This document shows, in pieces, positions 32,612 through 39,955 of a stretch of DNA of 64,000 bases. Source of the DNA: Pseudomonas koreensis (lineage in GTDB: Bacteria; Pseudomonadota; Gammaproteobacteria; Pseudomonadales; Pseudomonadaceae); NCBI RefSeq assembly GCF_012986595.1, contig NZ_JAAQYM010000002.1, forward strand, positions 434,001 through 498,000, given 5' to 3'. The notes under the pieces are model-generated. The model was not told the DNA's origin and did no database searches. It saw only the letters and a list, made by a program, of their open reading frames with translations. The stretch's first letter is position 1. Each line of letters starts with the position of its first letter. Both the position numbers and the translations under genes were made by a program.

Positions 32612-33402
32612 TAGCGCAAGCGACCATAGCCCGACTCTTCCGCCTCATGTTGATAGTCGAGCACAATCTGATAATCGCTTTCGCTGGCGACCAGCACCTC
32701 AGGCAATCCCAACGTCTGTGCAACATCCGGCAGCTCACGCAACGCCTGATTCATCACCCGGCGCAATTTTTCGATCTGCTCATCAGTGGCAGTAGCGACG
32801 GTGATAAAAGGCAAGGTCGGGCTGAACGCGCTGCGCGCCACAACCCGCAATCCACTGACCTCCTGAGGGGCATATTGCGCAAGGTACGCATAGGTCACGC
32901 TGTCGATGGCTGCGAGATCGGCGCGATCTTCACGCAGCCAGCGCAGACTCTCACGGTGCGCCCCGCTGAGGCCGAGCGTGGCGAAGAACTGCCCGTCGTG
33001 CTGCAACGGCGCCAGACGCTGACGCAACAGATTCATGCCACTGTTGGAGTCGTCACTGTTGATCACCCCACGGCTGCCGCGAAAGTCCGCCAGGGTTCGG
33101 CGTGCATCGTCTGCACGACTGAGGATCAGGCTGCAGTGATTGCCGGCACTGGCGTCAGGCAGTTCGTAGCGGGGCCGCCCGACGATCCGCACCTGACCGC
33201 GCAGCAAGGTCATCAGCGGATAGCCGCAGGTTTGCGTGATAAGTAGATCGGGGGATAACCAGAGTTCGGGCAGCGACAGGCCTTCGGCATTCAGCCGCGA
33301 ATGGCCGAGGTGTTCGAGGATGCGCGCGATCCACTGCTCGTTGGCCGCGTGGATGGGCTCGGGGGCGGTGTACATCAGCAGTTCGGTGAGGTGTTGGGGC
33401 AT
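32611..33402 (-). CDS. PhnD/SsuA/transferrin-type binding protein without signal peptide
   Basis: 263 residues. The fold is recognisable: LLMYTAPEPIHAANEQWIARILEHLG, LPELWLSPDLLITQTCGYPLMTLLRGQVRIVGRPRY, SRGVINSDDSNSGMNLLR (the phosphonate-binding-like S-x-S-G loop), SGAHRESLRWLREDRADLAAIDSVTYAYL and SPTLPFITVATATDEQIEKLRRVM. There is no signal peptide at the N-terminus, so it appears to be cytoplasmic; no transporter genes are linked. Function is uncertain: a scavenged binding protein or an enzyme-like relative. It is transcribed alone. Confidence 0.75.
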   Translation of the reverse strand: MPQHLTELLMYTAPEPIHAANEQWIARILEHLGHSRLNAEGLSLPELWLSPDLLITQTCGYPLMTLLRGQVRIVGRPRYELPDASAGNHCSLILSRADDARRTLADFRGSRGVINSDDSNSGMNLLRQRLAPLQHDGQFFATLGLSGAHRESLRWLREDRADLAAIDSVTYAYLAQYAPQEVSGLRVVARSAFSPTLPFITVATATDEQIEKLRRVMNQALRELPDVAQTLGLPEVLVASESDYQIVLDYQHEAEESGYGRLR

Positions 33403-33455
33403 ACCCGGTATCCCTGCAAATCAATAACCCTGTGGGTGCGGCGGTGTTCTTGAGA

Positions 33456-34397
33456 TTAGTGAAAGGGGTGCTGCGGACTGTCGATCGGTTTGAACACGTT
33501 CTGCCGCCACAACTGCCCATAGCCCTGCACCAGAAACCCGCCGCTGCGCGCCACCCATTGCGCGCGGCGCATCCGGTAGGCCTTGGGCAAGTCGTACCAC
33601 GCCAGCCCCGGCAAGTCGTGATGCACCAGATGAAAATTCAGGTTCAGAAACAGCCAGCGCCACGGCCAGCCGGCCTCATTGAGCACGGTGCGCTGCTCCG
33701 GTTGTGCATGCGGGCGGTGTTCATAGTAGGAGCGAATCATCGCAATCGACAGCGCCGGCACACTGATCAGCAGCAGGTAGTGCCAGACCGGCAACACGCT
33801 GAAGCGCGCGATGAACCACAGCATCAACAGGGTGAATGCGCCGTGGGTCAGCCACATCCGCCAGGCTTGGCGCTCGCCGTTCTTCAAGCGTCGCCACGCT
33901 TCGGCGGCCAGCGCCAGTAACGCCAGCGGCGCGCCAATCGCGAAACGGCCGAGCACGGTTTTGTTCAGCCAGTGCAGGCTGCGCTCGAACAGCGAACTGC
34001 CCTGCCAGCGCGACGCGGTCAGGTAACGGCTTTCCGGATCGACACCGGGCACGGTCAGGTCTTCATCGCGGTGATGCAACAGATGGCTGTCACGGTAAAG
34101 CGTGTACGGATACCACACCGCAAAGGGCGCGTAGCCGAGCAGTTTGTTGACCCCTGTCCAGCGCGTCGGATGACCGTGCAGCAACTCATGCTGCACCGAC
34201 AGCCACAACACCAGAAGCGGAATCAGCACCAATGTGCTCACGCCACGGCCGAGCCACTGGCTGTTGAGCAGGATGGCGAACCAGCCGGCGTAGACGCCGA
34301 TCAACAGCAACCAGGTCGGCCATTCGGTACGGGCAGTGAAACGTTGGCGCAGGGTTTCGATCTGTTGCCGATGATCGGCGTCGAAGTAATGGGACAT
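33456..34397 (-). CDS. Membrane fatty acid desaturase
   Basis: 313 residues, membrane-bound di-iron desaturase/hydroxylase. Three His boxes are in place: HELLHGHPTR near residue 72, HLLHHRDED near 104 and LNFHLVHHDLPGLAW near 259. Four hydrophobic helices flank them (WLLLIGVYAGWFAILLNS, TLVLIPLLVLWLSV, FAIGAPLALLALAA, LLISVPALSIAMI). The substrate (acyl lipid or carotenoid-like) cannot be told. The start at 34397 (MSHYF) is chosen over 34448. It is transcribed in the same direction as the PhnD-like gene, 53 bp away. Confidence 0.88.
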   Translation of the reverse strand: MSHYFDADHRQQIETLRQRFTARTEWPTWLLLIGVYAGWFAILLNSQWLGRGVSTLVLIPLLVLWLSVQHELLHGHPTRWTGVNKLLGYAPFAVWYPYTLYRDSHLLHHRDEDLTVPGVDPESRYLTASRWQGSSLFERSLHWLNKTVLGRFAIGAPLALLALAAEAWRRLKNGERQAWRMWLTHGAFTLLMLWFIARFSVLPVWHYLLLISVPALSIAMIRSYYEHRPHAQPEQRTVLNEAGWPWRWLFLNLNFHLVHHDLPGLAWYDLPKAYRMRRAQWVARSGGFLVQGYGQLWRQNVFKPIDSPQHPFH

Positions 34398-34474
34398 GGC
34401 GTCGCTCGGAACGGGAATCTTCCCCTTCTGTGCAACGAGCCCGCGCAATCTTGCAGATTATTTTTCGCTGAGGC

Positions 34475-34497
34475 GGGAGCCCGAGAACCGGGCTCCC
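34475..34497 (-). terminator. Hairpin between the Lys-rich small gene and the desaturase
   Basis: GGGAGCCC-gagaacc-GGGCTCCC, an 8-bp perfect stem 11 bp after the small gene stop. A-rich but no clean T run on the minus strand. Confidence 0.5.
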
Positions 34498-34508
34498 GAG
34501 GGACGTGA

Positions 34509-34619
34509 TCAATGACCGAAAATATCGACCTTCTTGGCCTTCTTCTCTGCACGTTTTTCAATAGCGGTCTTGGCCGGTTTCTTCTTCGCGGCTTTCTTTG
34601 AATCCATACCTTTGGACAT
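34509..34619 (-). CDS. Small Lys-rich protein, 36 aa
   Basis: The frame encodes a very basic peptide (MSKGMDSKKAAKKKPAKTAI, then EKRAEKKAKKVDIFGH), with 15 Lys among 36 residues. GGAG lies 10-13 bases before ATG 34619. It ends with the hairpin at 34475. Similar tiny AKKKPAK-type proteins are common in Pseudomonas and could bind nucleic acid, but there is no evidence of function here. Below the usual gene-calling size. Confidence 0.6.
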   Translation of the reverse strand: MSKGMDSKKAAKKKPAKTAIEKRAEKKAKKVDIFGH

Positions 34620-34720
34620 GATGCGTACTCCACTCACAGGGATGTAGGTTCAGGTATACACCTATCCTGCGTCGCCCGTTCTTTTATAATCGGCGCTTTG
34701 CCCGCCGCCAGTCCGATCCC

Positions 34721-35128
34721 ATGCCCGATACCCAGTACAGCCAGCTCGACGCGTCTCTATGGCCGTTGATGAACAAGTTTTACCGCTGCCACCAATCGTC
34801 GATGAAGGCGGTGCGCGATGCGCAACTGTGGGTGGCACGGCGCGAAGAGATCGTCGCCGCGTTGTGCTTGCGGCCGGTGGCGGGCGGGTATTGGCTGACC
34901 GGGTTGTTTGTCGATCCGGGTTGCCGTGAGCAAGGGATTGCCGGGCAGTTGATCACGGCGGCGGTGCAGGATTTGCAAGAACCGGTGTGGCTGTTCTGCC
35001 ATCCGGATTTGCGCGGATTCTATGAGCGGCGCGGTTTCAGCTTCGACCCTGCCCTGCCCTACGCGCTGGCCGAGCGGTTGAGCCGGTATGCGCGGAGCAA
35101 GCCGATGATTGCGATGGGGCTTGTTTGA
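34721..35128 (+). CDS. GNAT-family N-acetyltransferase
   Basis: 135 residues, a compact [52 protein letters not shown] holds the acetyl-CoA motif (R-E-Q-G-I-A), and VWLFCHPDLRGFYERRGFSFD the final Y-x-x-x-G-F. It is slightly shorter than average. Substrate unknown. It stands alone, with a REP pair directly after its stop. Confidence 0.85.
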   Translation: MPDTQYSQLDASLWPLMNKFYRCHQSSMKAVRDAQLWVARREEIVAALCLRPVAGGYWLTGLFVDPGCREQGIAGQLITAAVQDLQEPVWLFCHPDLRGFYERRGFSFDPALPYALAERLSRYARSKPMIAMGLV

Positions 35129-35129
35129 A

Positions 35130-35204
35130 GATCAAAAAATCGCAGCCTGCGGCAGCCCCTGCACCGATCTCTGTAGGCGCTGCTGCAGGCTGCGATCTTT
35201 TGAT
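35130..35204. repeat. REP inverted pair, degenerate
   Basis: GATCAAAAAATCGCAGCCTGC and CAGGCTGCGATCTTTTGAT, with mismatches relative to the pair at 16523. It starts 2 bp after the GNAT stop and ends 6 bp before the def stop. Confidence 0.85.
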
Positions 35205-35209
35205 TTTGC

Positions 35210-35749
35210 TTAATCGTCGGCTGTGGGATCGAGATCCGGGAACATCACTTCGGTAAAGCCGAACTTGCTGAAATCAGTAATGCGCGACGGATACAGACGG
35301 CCGATCAGGTGATCGCACTCGTGCTGCACCACCCGTGCATGAAAGCCCGACGCCACGCGCACGATCGGCTCGCCCTTGGGATCGAAGCCTTCGTAGCGAA
35401 TCTGCTGATAACGATCCACCGCGCCACGCAGGCCGGGCACCGACAGACAGCCTTCGAAACCCTCTTCGGTCAGCGGACTCAGCGGGGTGATCAGCGGATT
35501 GATCAGGATGGTCTGCGGCACCGCTTCGGCGTCGGGGTAGCGTTCGCTGTGCTCGAAACCGAAGATCACCAATTGCAGGTCAACCCCGATCTGCGGCGCA
35601 GCCAGGCCGACGCCACCGACGCTTTCCATGGTCTGGAACATGTCATCGATCAGTTGCCACAGCTCGGGGCTGTCGAACATTTCCGGCGGTACCGGCGGGG
35701 CGATGCGCAGCAGGCGTTCGTCGCCCATTTTGAGGATTTCACGGATCAT
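35210..35749 (-). CDS. def: Peptide deformylase
   Basis: Removes the formyl group from nascent N-terminal Met in the cytoplasm. 179 residues. The three metal-site motifs are intact: [10 protein letters not shown] near residue 47, EGCLSVPG near 97 (Cys ligand) and HECDHL near 141 (both His ligands and the catalytic Glu). It is not in the fmt-def operon; instead it starts 2 bp after the end of a YihY/BrkB membrane protein gene, so it is probably a second deformylase. Its ribosome-binding site is weak, consistent with coupling. Confidence 0.95.
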   Translation of the reverse strand: MIREILKMGDERLLRIAPPVPPEMFDSPELWQLIDDMFQTMESVGGVGLAAPQIGVDLQLVIFGFEHSERYPDAEAVPQTILINPLITPLSPLTEEGFEGCLSVPGLRGAVDRYQQIRYEGFDPKGEPIVRVASGFHARVVQHECDHLIGRLYPSRITDFSKFGFTEVMFPDLDPTADD

Positions 35750-35751
35750 GG

Positions 35752-36702
35752 TCAGACTTCGTCAGTGTCCGGCTTGAGCGAGTGGTCACGCCCCAGGCCA
35801 GAGACATGTTGTTTGGGATGCTCATCGAGTTCGCCGGGGACTTTCTCGCCCTCGTCCTTGCCCTCGCTGGACATGTGTTCGATCACCGCATTCATCTCGG
35901 CACCGAGCAGCAGCACCGCCGACGAAATGTAGAAATACAGCAACAGCACGATGATCGCTCCGATGCTGCCATACATCGCGTTGTAGTTGGCGAACGTCTT
36001 GACGTAAAACGCAAAACCCAACGAAGCGACGATCCACACCACCACGGCCAGCACCGAGCCGGGGGTGATGAAACGGAATTCCTGTTTGACGTCGGGCATC
36101 ACGTAGTAGATCAGTGCCACGGCGACCATCATCAGAATCACGATCACCGGCCAACGGGCAATCGTCCAGACGGTGACAATAAAGTCTTCGAGCCCTACCT
36201 GCGCAGCAATCCAGCCCATCACCTGCGGCCCGAGCACCATCAGCGCCGCGGCCACCAGCAACATGCCGGCAATGCCGATGGTGTAGAACACCGACAACGG
36301 AAAGCGCTTCCAGATCGGCCGGCCTTCGACCACATCGTAAGCGGCGTTCATCGCGCTCATCATCAGGCGCACGCCGGCAGACGCGGTGTACAGGGCGATG
36401 ACGATACCGACCGAGAGCAGACCACCCTTGGACTGCTGCAACTGGTCGATCACCGGGTTGACCTGCTCCAGCGCCTGCGGCGGCAACACCAGTTCCGATT
36501 GCAGGCGCAGCCAGGTGAAGAAGTCCGGCAGGTGCAGGAAACCGATCAGGGCGATCAGAAACAGAATGAACGGAAATAGCGAGAACAGCATCTGGTAGGC
36601 CAGCGCCGAGGCGTAGGTCGACATCTCGTCGTCGACGAACTCAGTGACCGTGCGCACCATGACCCGGTGCAGGGGCAGACCTTTCATGTCTGGAAAAATC
36701 AT
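35752..36702 (-). CDS. YihY/BrkB-family inner-membrane protein
   Basis: 316 residues with about six helices. The family pattern is present: [34 protein letters not shown] at the N-terminus, [31 protein letters not shown], and [64 protein letters not shown] at the end, followed by a polar tail. YihY proteins were once called RNase BN, which is now considered wrong; their function is unclear. Start 36702 has AAAGGAG upstream. Followed at 2 bp by def, so the two form an operon. Confidence 0.9.
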   Translation of the reverse strand: MIFPDMKGLPLHRVMVRTVTEFVDDEMSTYASALAYQMLFSLFPFILFLIALIGFLHLPDFFTWLRLQSELVLPPQALEQVNPVIDQLQQSKGGLLSVGIVIALYTASAGVRLMMSAMNAAYDVVEGRPIWKRFPLSVFYTIGIAGMLLVAAALMVLGPQVMGWIAAQVGLEDFIVTVWTIARWPVIVILMMVAVALIYYVMPDVKQEFRFITPGSVLAVVVWIVASLGFAFYVKTFANYNAMYGSIGAIIVLLLYFYISSAVLLLGAEMNAVIEHMSSEGKDEGEKVPGELDEHPKQHVSGLGRDHSLKPDTDEV

Positions 36703-36814
36703 TCGCGTCTCCTTTCGCCGCAATACAGGTTGAAGTCGTGGCGACTCAGGGGCCGTTTTTACATCACGGTAGCCTACTTGGCGACCTTCGTGGATGAGCG
36801 TCGGGTTTTGACAC

Positions 36815-36841
36815 AAAAACGGCCATCCTTGGATGGCCGTT
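36815..36841 (-). terminator. Rho-independent terminator after the CsbD gene
   Basis: AACGGCCATCC-aa-GGATGGCCGTT on the minus strand followed by TTTG, 24 bp past the stop at 36866. Confidence 0.88.
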
Positions 36842-36865
36842 CCTGTGTTTCGTTCAAGGCTGGAT

Positions 36866-37057
36866 TTACGCCTTGTCGATGGTCTTCTTCACTGCGTCTT
36901 TGGCTTTGCCGACAGCTTGCTGGGCTTCGCCTTTTTTCTCTTGAACCTTGCCTTCGGTCTGCAGCTTGGTGTTGTCGGTGGCTTTACCGACGCCTTGCTT
37001 GATGTTGCCGACGGCTTCGTTGGCCATGCCTTTTACTTTATCGCCAGTGCTACTCAT
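36866..37057 (-). CDS. CsbD-family stress protein
   Basis: 63 residues, charged and unstructured-looking: DKVKGMANEAVGNIKQGVGKATDN is the CsbD start, and VQEKKGEAQQAVGKAKDAVKKTI its amphipathic repeat. CsbD proteins are induced in general stress or stationary phase in many bacteria, with unknown biochemical role. GGAGAAAC precedes the start. A clean terminator follows, so it is a single-gene unit. Confidence 0.9.
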   Translation of the reverse strand: MSSTGDKVKGMANEAVGNIKQGVGKATDNTKLQTEGKVQEKKGEAQQAVGKAKDAVKKTIDKA

Positions 37058-37253
37058 GGTGTTTCTCCTTGGTGCATTGAAGAGGAAAAGTCATTACGTA
37101 AAGATTGACCGGGCGGGTTTGCCACGAGTTTCATTTATTTTTGCCGTTCATTTCGTCGTGCAATGCAGGTTGGGCTTTATGTTTGCCCCGCAAGCCCCGA
37201 GAATGCGCACCTATGGGCGCCGTGCGCCAACGATCAGATCCCGCAGGAATGTT

Positions 37254-37631
37254 ATGAAACTCGATAAAAAGCAGGCCATTGCCCGTCGCAACCAGGAACT
37301 GGGCGGCGCTGTGCTCGGCACCAACAACTGCCACTTCGCCGAACTGAACCGCAACCGCAACATCTGGTGGTTCGACCTGCCGGTGTCGCGCCTGGCCGTC
37401 GGTCAGTACGAGTGGATTCACCTGCTGATGCACACCCCGGCCACCGACGAACTGCTGCACCTGAAAGTGCCGACGGTGTTCCTGCGGGAAAAACTCGAAG
37501 GCCTGGTGATTCGCAACGAAGGCAAGCGCAAGGCGGCGTTGAGCCTGGAGCTGAGTGCGGACAAGGATTCGTACCTGCAGGACATGCGTCCGGCGGGGAC
37601 CAACGTGAATTTTGCGCCGTTCCGTCAGTAG
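37254..37631 (+). CDS. Conserved hypothetical protein, 125 aa
   Basis: The frame starts at ATG 37254 with CAGGAA upstream. It encodes a soluble alpha/beta protein: MKLDKKQAIARRNQELGGAV, NRNRNIWWFDLPVSRLAVGQ, YEWIHLLMHTPATDELLHLK, VPTVFLREKLEGLVIRNEGK, and a polar tail. I think of it as a conserved Pseudomonas protein without assigned domain. The gene is transcribed alone, convergent with fadD1, and its original terminator has been broken by the MITE-like insertion described at 37720. Confidence 0.6.
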   Translation: MKLDKKQAIARRNQELGGAVLGTNNCHFAELNRNRNIWWFDLPVSRLAVGQYEWIHLLMHTPATDELLHLKVPTVFLREKLEGLVIRNEGKRKAALSLELSADKDSYLQDMRPAGTNVNFAPFRQ

Positions 37632-37643
37632 GATTTGTACGCT

Positions 37644-37676
37644 AATCGTTACCACGCAGAGCGTGGGAACGATTAA
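37644..37676. repeat. Inverted repeat TAATCGTTACCACGC / GCGTGGGAACGATTA
   Basis: Fifteen-base arms with one mismatch around a 3-nt loop (aga). The GTTCCCACGC core is a widespread repeat in Pseudomonas genomes. It starts 13 bp past the stop of the 125-aa gene and can also act as its transcription end. Confidence 0.75.
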
Positions 37677-37719
37677 TCAAGAAAGCCCCACCTCACTAAC
37701 AAAAAGCCCCGCATCTGCG

Positions 37720-37887
37720 GTAATGCTGCTCACTTAAGAAATTTTCCGTTCAATTGAAACCCGTGGCGAGGGAGCTTGCTCCCGCTGGGTCGCGAAGCGG
37801 CCCCCAAAAGAGGGACTGCTACGCAGTCCAGCGGGAGCAAGCTCCCTCGCCACAGTCACAGTGTCGGACTTAAGTGAACAGCATTAC
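37720..37887. mobile_element. 168-bp MITE-like element carrying a REP pair
   Basis: Terminal inverted repeats GTAATGCTGCTCACTTAAG (37720-37738) and its inverse (37869-37887) differ at one base in 19. A 9-bp direct repeat GCATCTGCG flanks the element at 37711-37719 and 37888-37896, as expected of a target-site duplication. No transposase is encoded. The interior is mostly a REP inverted pair (37763-37853). The 9-bp duplication would fit IS10/IS50/IS4-like transposases, but that link is inference. Confidence 0.75.
37763..37853. repeat. REP inverted pair inside the MITE-like element
   Basis: GTGGCGAGGGAGCTTGCTCC and its inverse with inner GGTCGCGAAGCGGCC and GACTGCTACGCAGTCC segments; same family as 7753, 20054, 58899 and 61264. 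Confidence 0.9.
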
Positions 37888-37908
37888 GCATCTGCGGGGC
37901 TTTTTGTT

Positions 37909-39606
37909 TTACGCGGCGTTCTTCGCCTTGATCTTCTTCAGCTCTTCGTCACGCAACTCGCGGCGCAGGATCTTGCCGACGTTGGTGGTCGGCAGCGCGT
38001 CGCGGAACTCCACCGAACGCGGCACCTTGTAACCGGTGACGTTGGCGCGCATGTGCTCCATGACGGTTTCCTTGGTCAGGGTCACGCCTGGCTTGGCGAC
38101 GATGAAAATCTTGATCGCCTCGCCCGATTTCTCGTCCGGCACGCCGATGGCCGCGCACTGCAACACGCCCGGTAGCGTCGCCAGCACGTCTTCCAGTTCG
38201 TTCGGATAGACGTTGAAACCGGAGACCAGAATCATGTCTTTCTTGCGATCGACAATGCGCATGTAGCCATCGGGCTGGATCAGCGCGATGTCACCGGTCT
38301 TCAGCCAGCCTTCGCTGTCGAGGATCTCGTCGGTGGCTTCCTGACGCTGCCAGTAACCCTTCATCACTTGCGGGCCCTTGACGCACAGTTCGCCGATTTC
38401 GCCCATCGGCTGCTCGACACCGGCATCGTCGATGACTTTGCACAGGGTCGATGGCACCGGAATGCCGATGGTGCCGATCTGGATGTTCTGGATCGGATTG
38501 ACCGTCGCCACCGGACTGGTTTCGGTCATGCCGTAACCTTCGCAGATCGAGCAACCGGTCACCGCTTTCCAGCGCTCGGCAGCGGCCAGTTGCAGGGCCA
38601 TACCGCCGGACAGGGTGACTTTCAGGTTGGAGAAATCCAGCTTGCGGAAACCTTCGTTGTTGCACAGCGCCACGAACAGCGTGTTCAGGCCGACGAAACC
38701 GCTGAACTTCCACTTCGACAGTTCCTTGACCATCGCCGGCAGGTCGCGCGGGTTGCTGATCAGGATGTTGTGGTTGCCGATCAGCATCATCGCCATGCAA
38801 TGAAAGGTGAACGCATAGATGTGGTACAGCGGCAGCGGCGTGATCAGGATCTCGCAGCCTTCGTTGAGGTTGGAGCCCATCAGCGCCTTGCACTGCAGCA
38901 TATTGGCGACGAGGTTGCGATGGGTGAGCATCGCGCCCTTGGCCACGCCGGTGGTGCCGCCGGTGTATTGCAGCACCGCGACATCACTGCTGTGCGGATT
39001 GGCTTCGGCCACAGGCTGGCCCTGGCCCTTGCTCAGCACGTCGTTGAACTTGACGGCTTTGGGCAGGTGATAAGCCGGCACCATCTTTTTCACGTACTTG
39101 ATCACGCTGTTGATCAGCAAGCGCTTGAGCGGTGGCAGCAGGTCGGCCACTTCGGTGACGATGACGTGCTTGACCCCGGTTTTCGGCACCACGGCTTCCG
39201 CCAGGTGCGCCATGTTGGCCAGGCAAACCAGGGCTTTGGCGCCGGAGTCGTTGAATTGGTGTTCCATTTCCCGCGCGGTGTACAGCGGGTTGGTGTTGAC
39301 CACGATCAGCCCGGCGCGGATCGCACCGAAGACGGCGACCGGGTACTGCAGGACGTTGGGCAGTTGCACGGCGATTCGATCACCGGGCTGCAAGTCGGTA
39401 TGCTGTTGCAGATACGCGGCAAACGCACCGGACAATTCGTACAGTTCACCGTAGGTGATTGTCTTGCCCAGGTTGCTGAAAGCCGGTTTGTTGGCGAAGC
39501 GTTGGCAAGATTGCTTCAACACTGCCTGAATATTCGGGTACTCGTCTGGATTGATGTCGGCAGCAATTCCAGCCGGGTATTTATCCTTCCAAAAGTCTTC
39601 GATCAT
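37909..39606 (-). CDS. fadD1: Long-chain fatty acyl-CoA ligase FadD1
   Basis: Activates long-chain fatty acids with ATP and CoA at the inner membrane. 565 residues. The AMP-binding P-loop is YTGGTTGVAKGAMLTHRN near residue 215, then GYGMTETSPVATVNP near 365, GWLKTGDIALIQPDGYMRIVDRKKDMILVSGFNVYPNELED (the FACS signature) near 440, and the C-terminal catalytic Lys in NVGKILRRELRDEE. The gene pair and its order match fadD2-fadD1 of Pseudomonas aeruginosa. It lies downstream of fadD2 with 349 bp between them that include a REP pair. Confidence 0.95.
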   Translation of the reverse strand: MIEDFWKDKYPAGIAADINPDEYPNIQAVLKQSCQRFANKPAFSNLGKTITYGELYELSGAFAAYLQQHTDLQPGDRIAVQLPNVLQYPVAVFGAIRAGLIVVNTNPLYTAREMEHQFNDSGAKALVCLANMAHLAEAVVPKTGVKHVIVTEVADLLPPLKRLLINSVIKYVKKMVPAYHLPKAVKFNDVLSKGQGQPVAEANPHSSDVAVLQYTGGTTGVAKGAMLTHRNLVANMLQCKALMGSNLNEGCEILITPLPLYHIYAFTFHCMAMMLIGNHNILISNPRDLPAMVKELSKWKFSGFVGLNTLFVALCNNEGFRKLDFSNLKVTLSGGMALQLAAAERWKAVTGCSICEGYGMTETSPVATVNPIQNIQIGTIGIPVPSTLCKVIDDAGVEQPMGEIGELCVKGPQVMKGYWQRQEATDEILDSEGWLKTGDIALIQPDGYMRIVDRKKDMILVSGFNVYPNELEDVLATLPGVLQCAAIGVPDEKSGEAIKIFIVAKPGVTLTKETVMEHMRANVTGYKVPRSVEFRDALPTTNVGKILRRELRDEELKKIKAKNAA

Positions 39607-39955
39607 GGAAGCCCACTCCTCAGCAACGCGAATTCTTCACCGCATTTGATGCGATTATTATTGGTGTGTGTTTTGTATTGGTGAATCTGGCTTTTATACA
39701 GGCCGAGAAGTCACAAAGCGCGCCGAGAGTAGCAGCTTTGCCAAGGGCCGACTAGAGCCAAAAGCGGCCTCCATGGTCACTTTAGTGACTCAAGACTTTC
39801 CAGCAGTCATTTTAGAGCAAAAATCCTATACCACCCTGAAAGCCTTGATTTACCGGGCCTTGAACGCAAAAGATCGCAGCCTTCGGCAGCTCCTACATTG
39901 GAACTCATTTCCTGTAGGAGCTACCGCAGGCTGCGATCTTTTCGCTTCCGGGTTT
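39607..39955. other. 349-bp spacer between fadD1 and fadD2
   Basis: It holds the fadD1 leader (39607-39670), an AT-rich stretch with TTATTATTGGTGTGTG near 39655 that could be promoter DNA, a stretch without features (39700-39860), and the REP pair at 39868-39942, which ends 13 bp from the fadD2 stop. No gene is visible. Confidence 0.6.
39868..39942. repeat. REP inverted pair between fadD2 and fadD1
   Basis: AAAAGATCGCAGCCTTCGGC and GCTACCGCAGGCTGCGATCTTTT; arms of the GATCGCAG family with a few mismatches. Confidence 0.88.

Larger units (their letters stand above)
37701..37905. other. Bidirectional terminator split by an insertion
   Basis: The left piece AAAAAGCCCCGCATCTGCG (37701-37719) and the right piece GCATCTGCGGGGCTTTTT (37888-37905) share GCATCTGCG. 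Joining them at one copy gives AAAAAGCCCCGCA-tc-TGCGGGGCTTTTT, a perfect bidirectional terminator for the convergent 125-aa gene and fadD1. The two outer halves can still pair across the insert. Confidence 0.8.
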
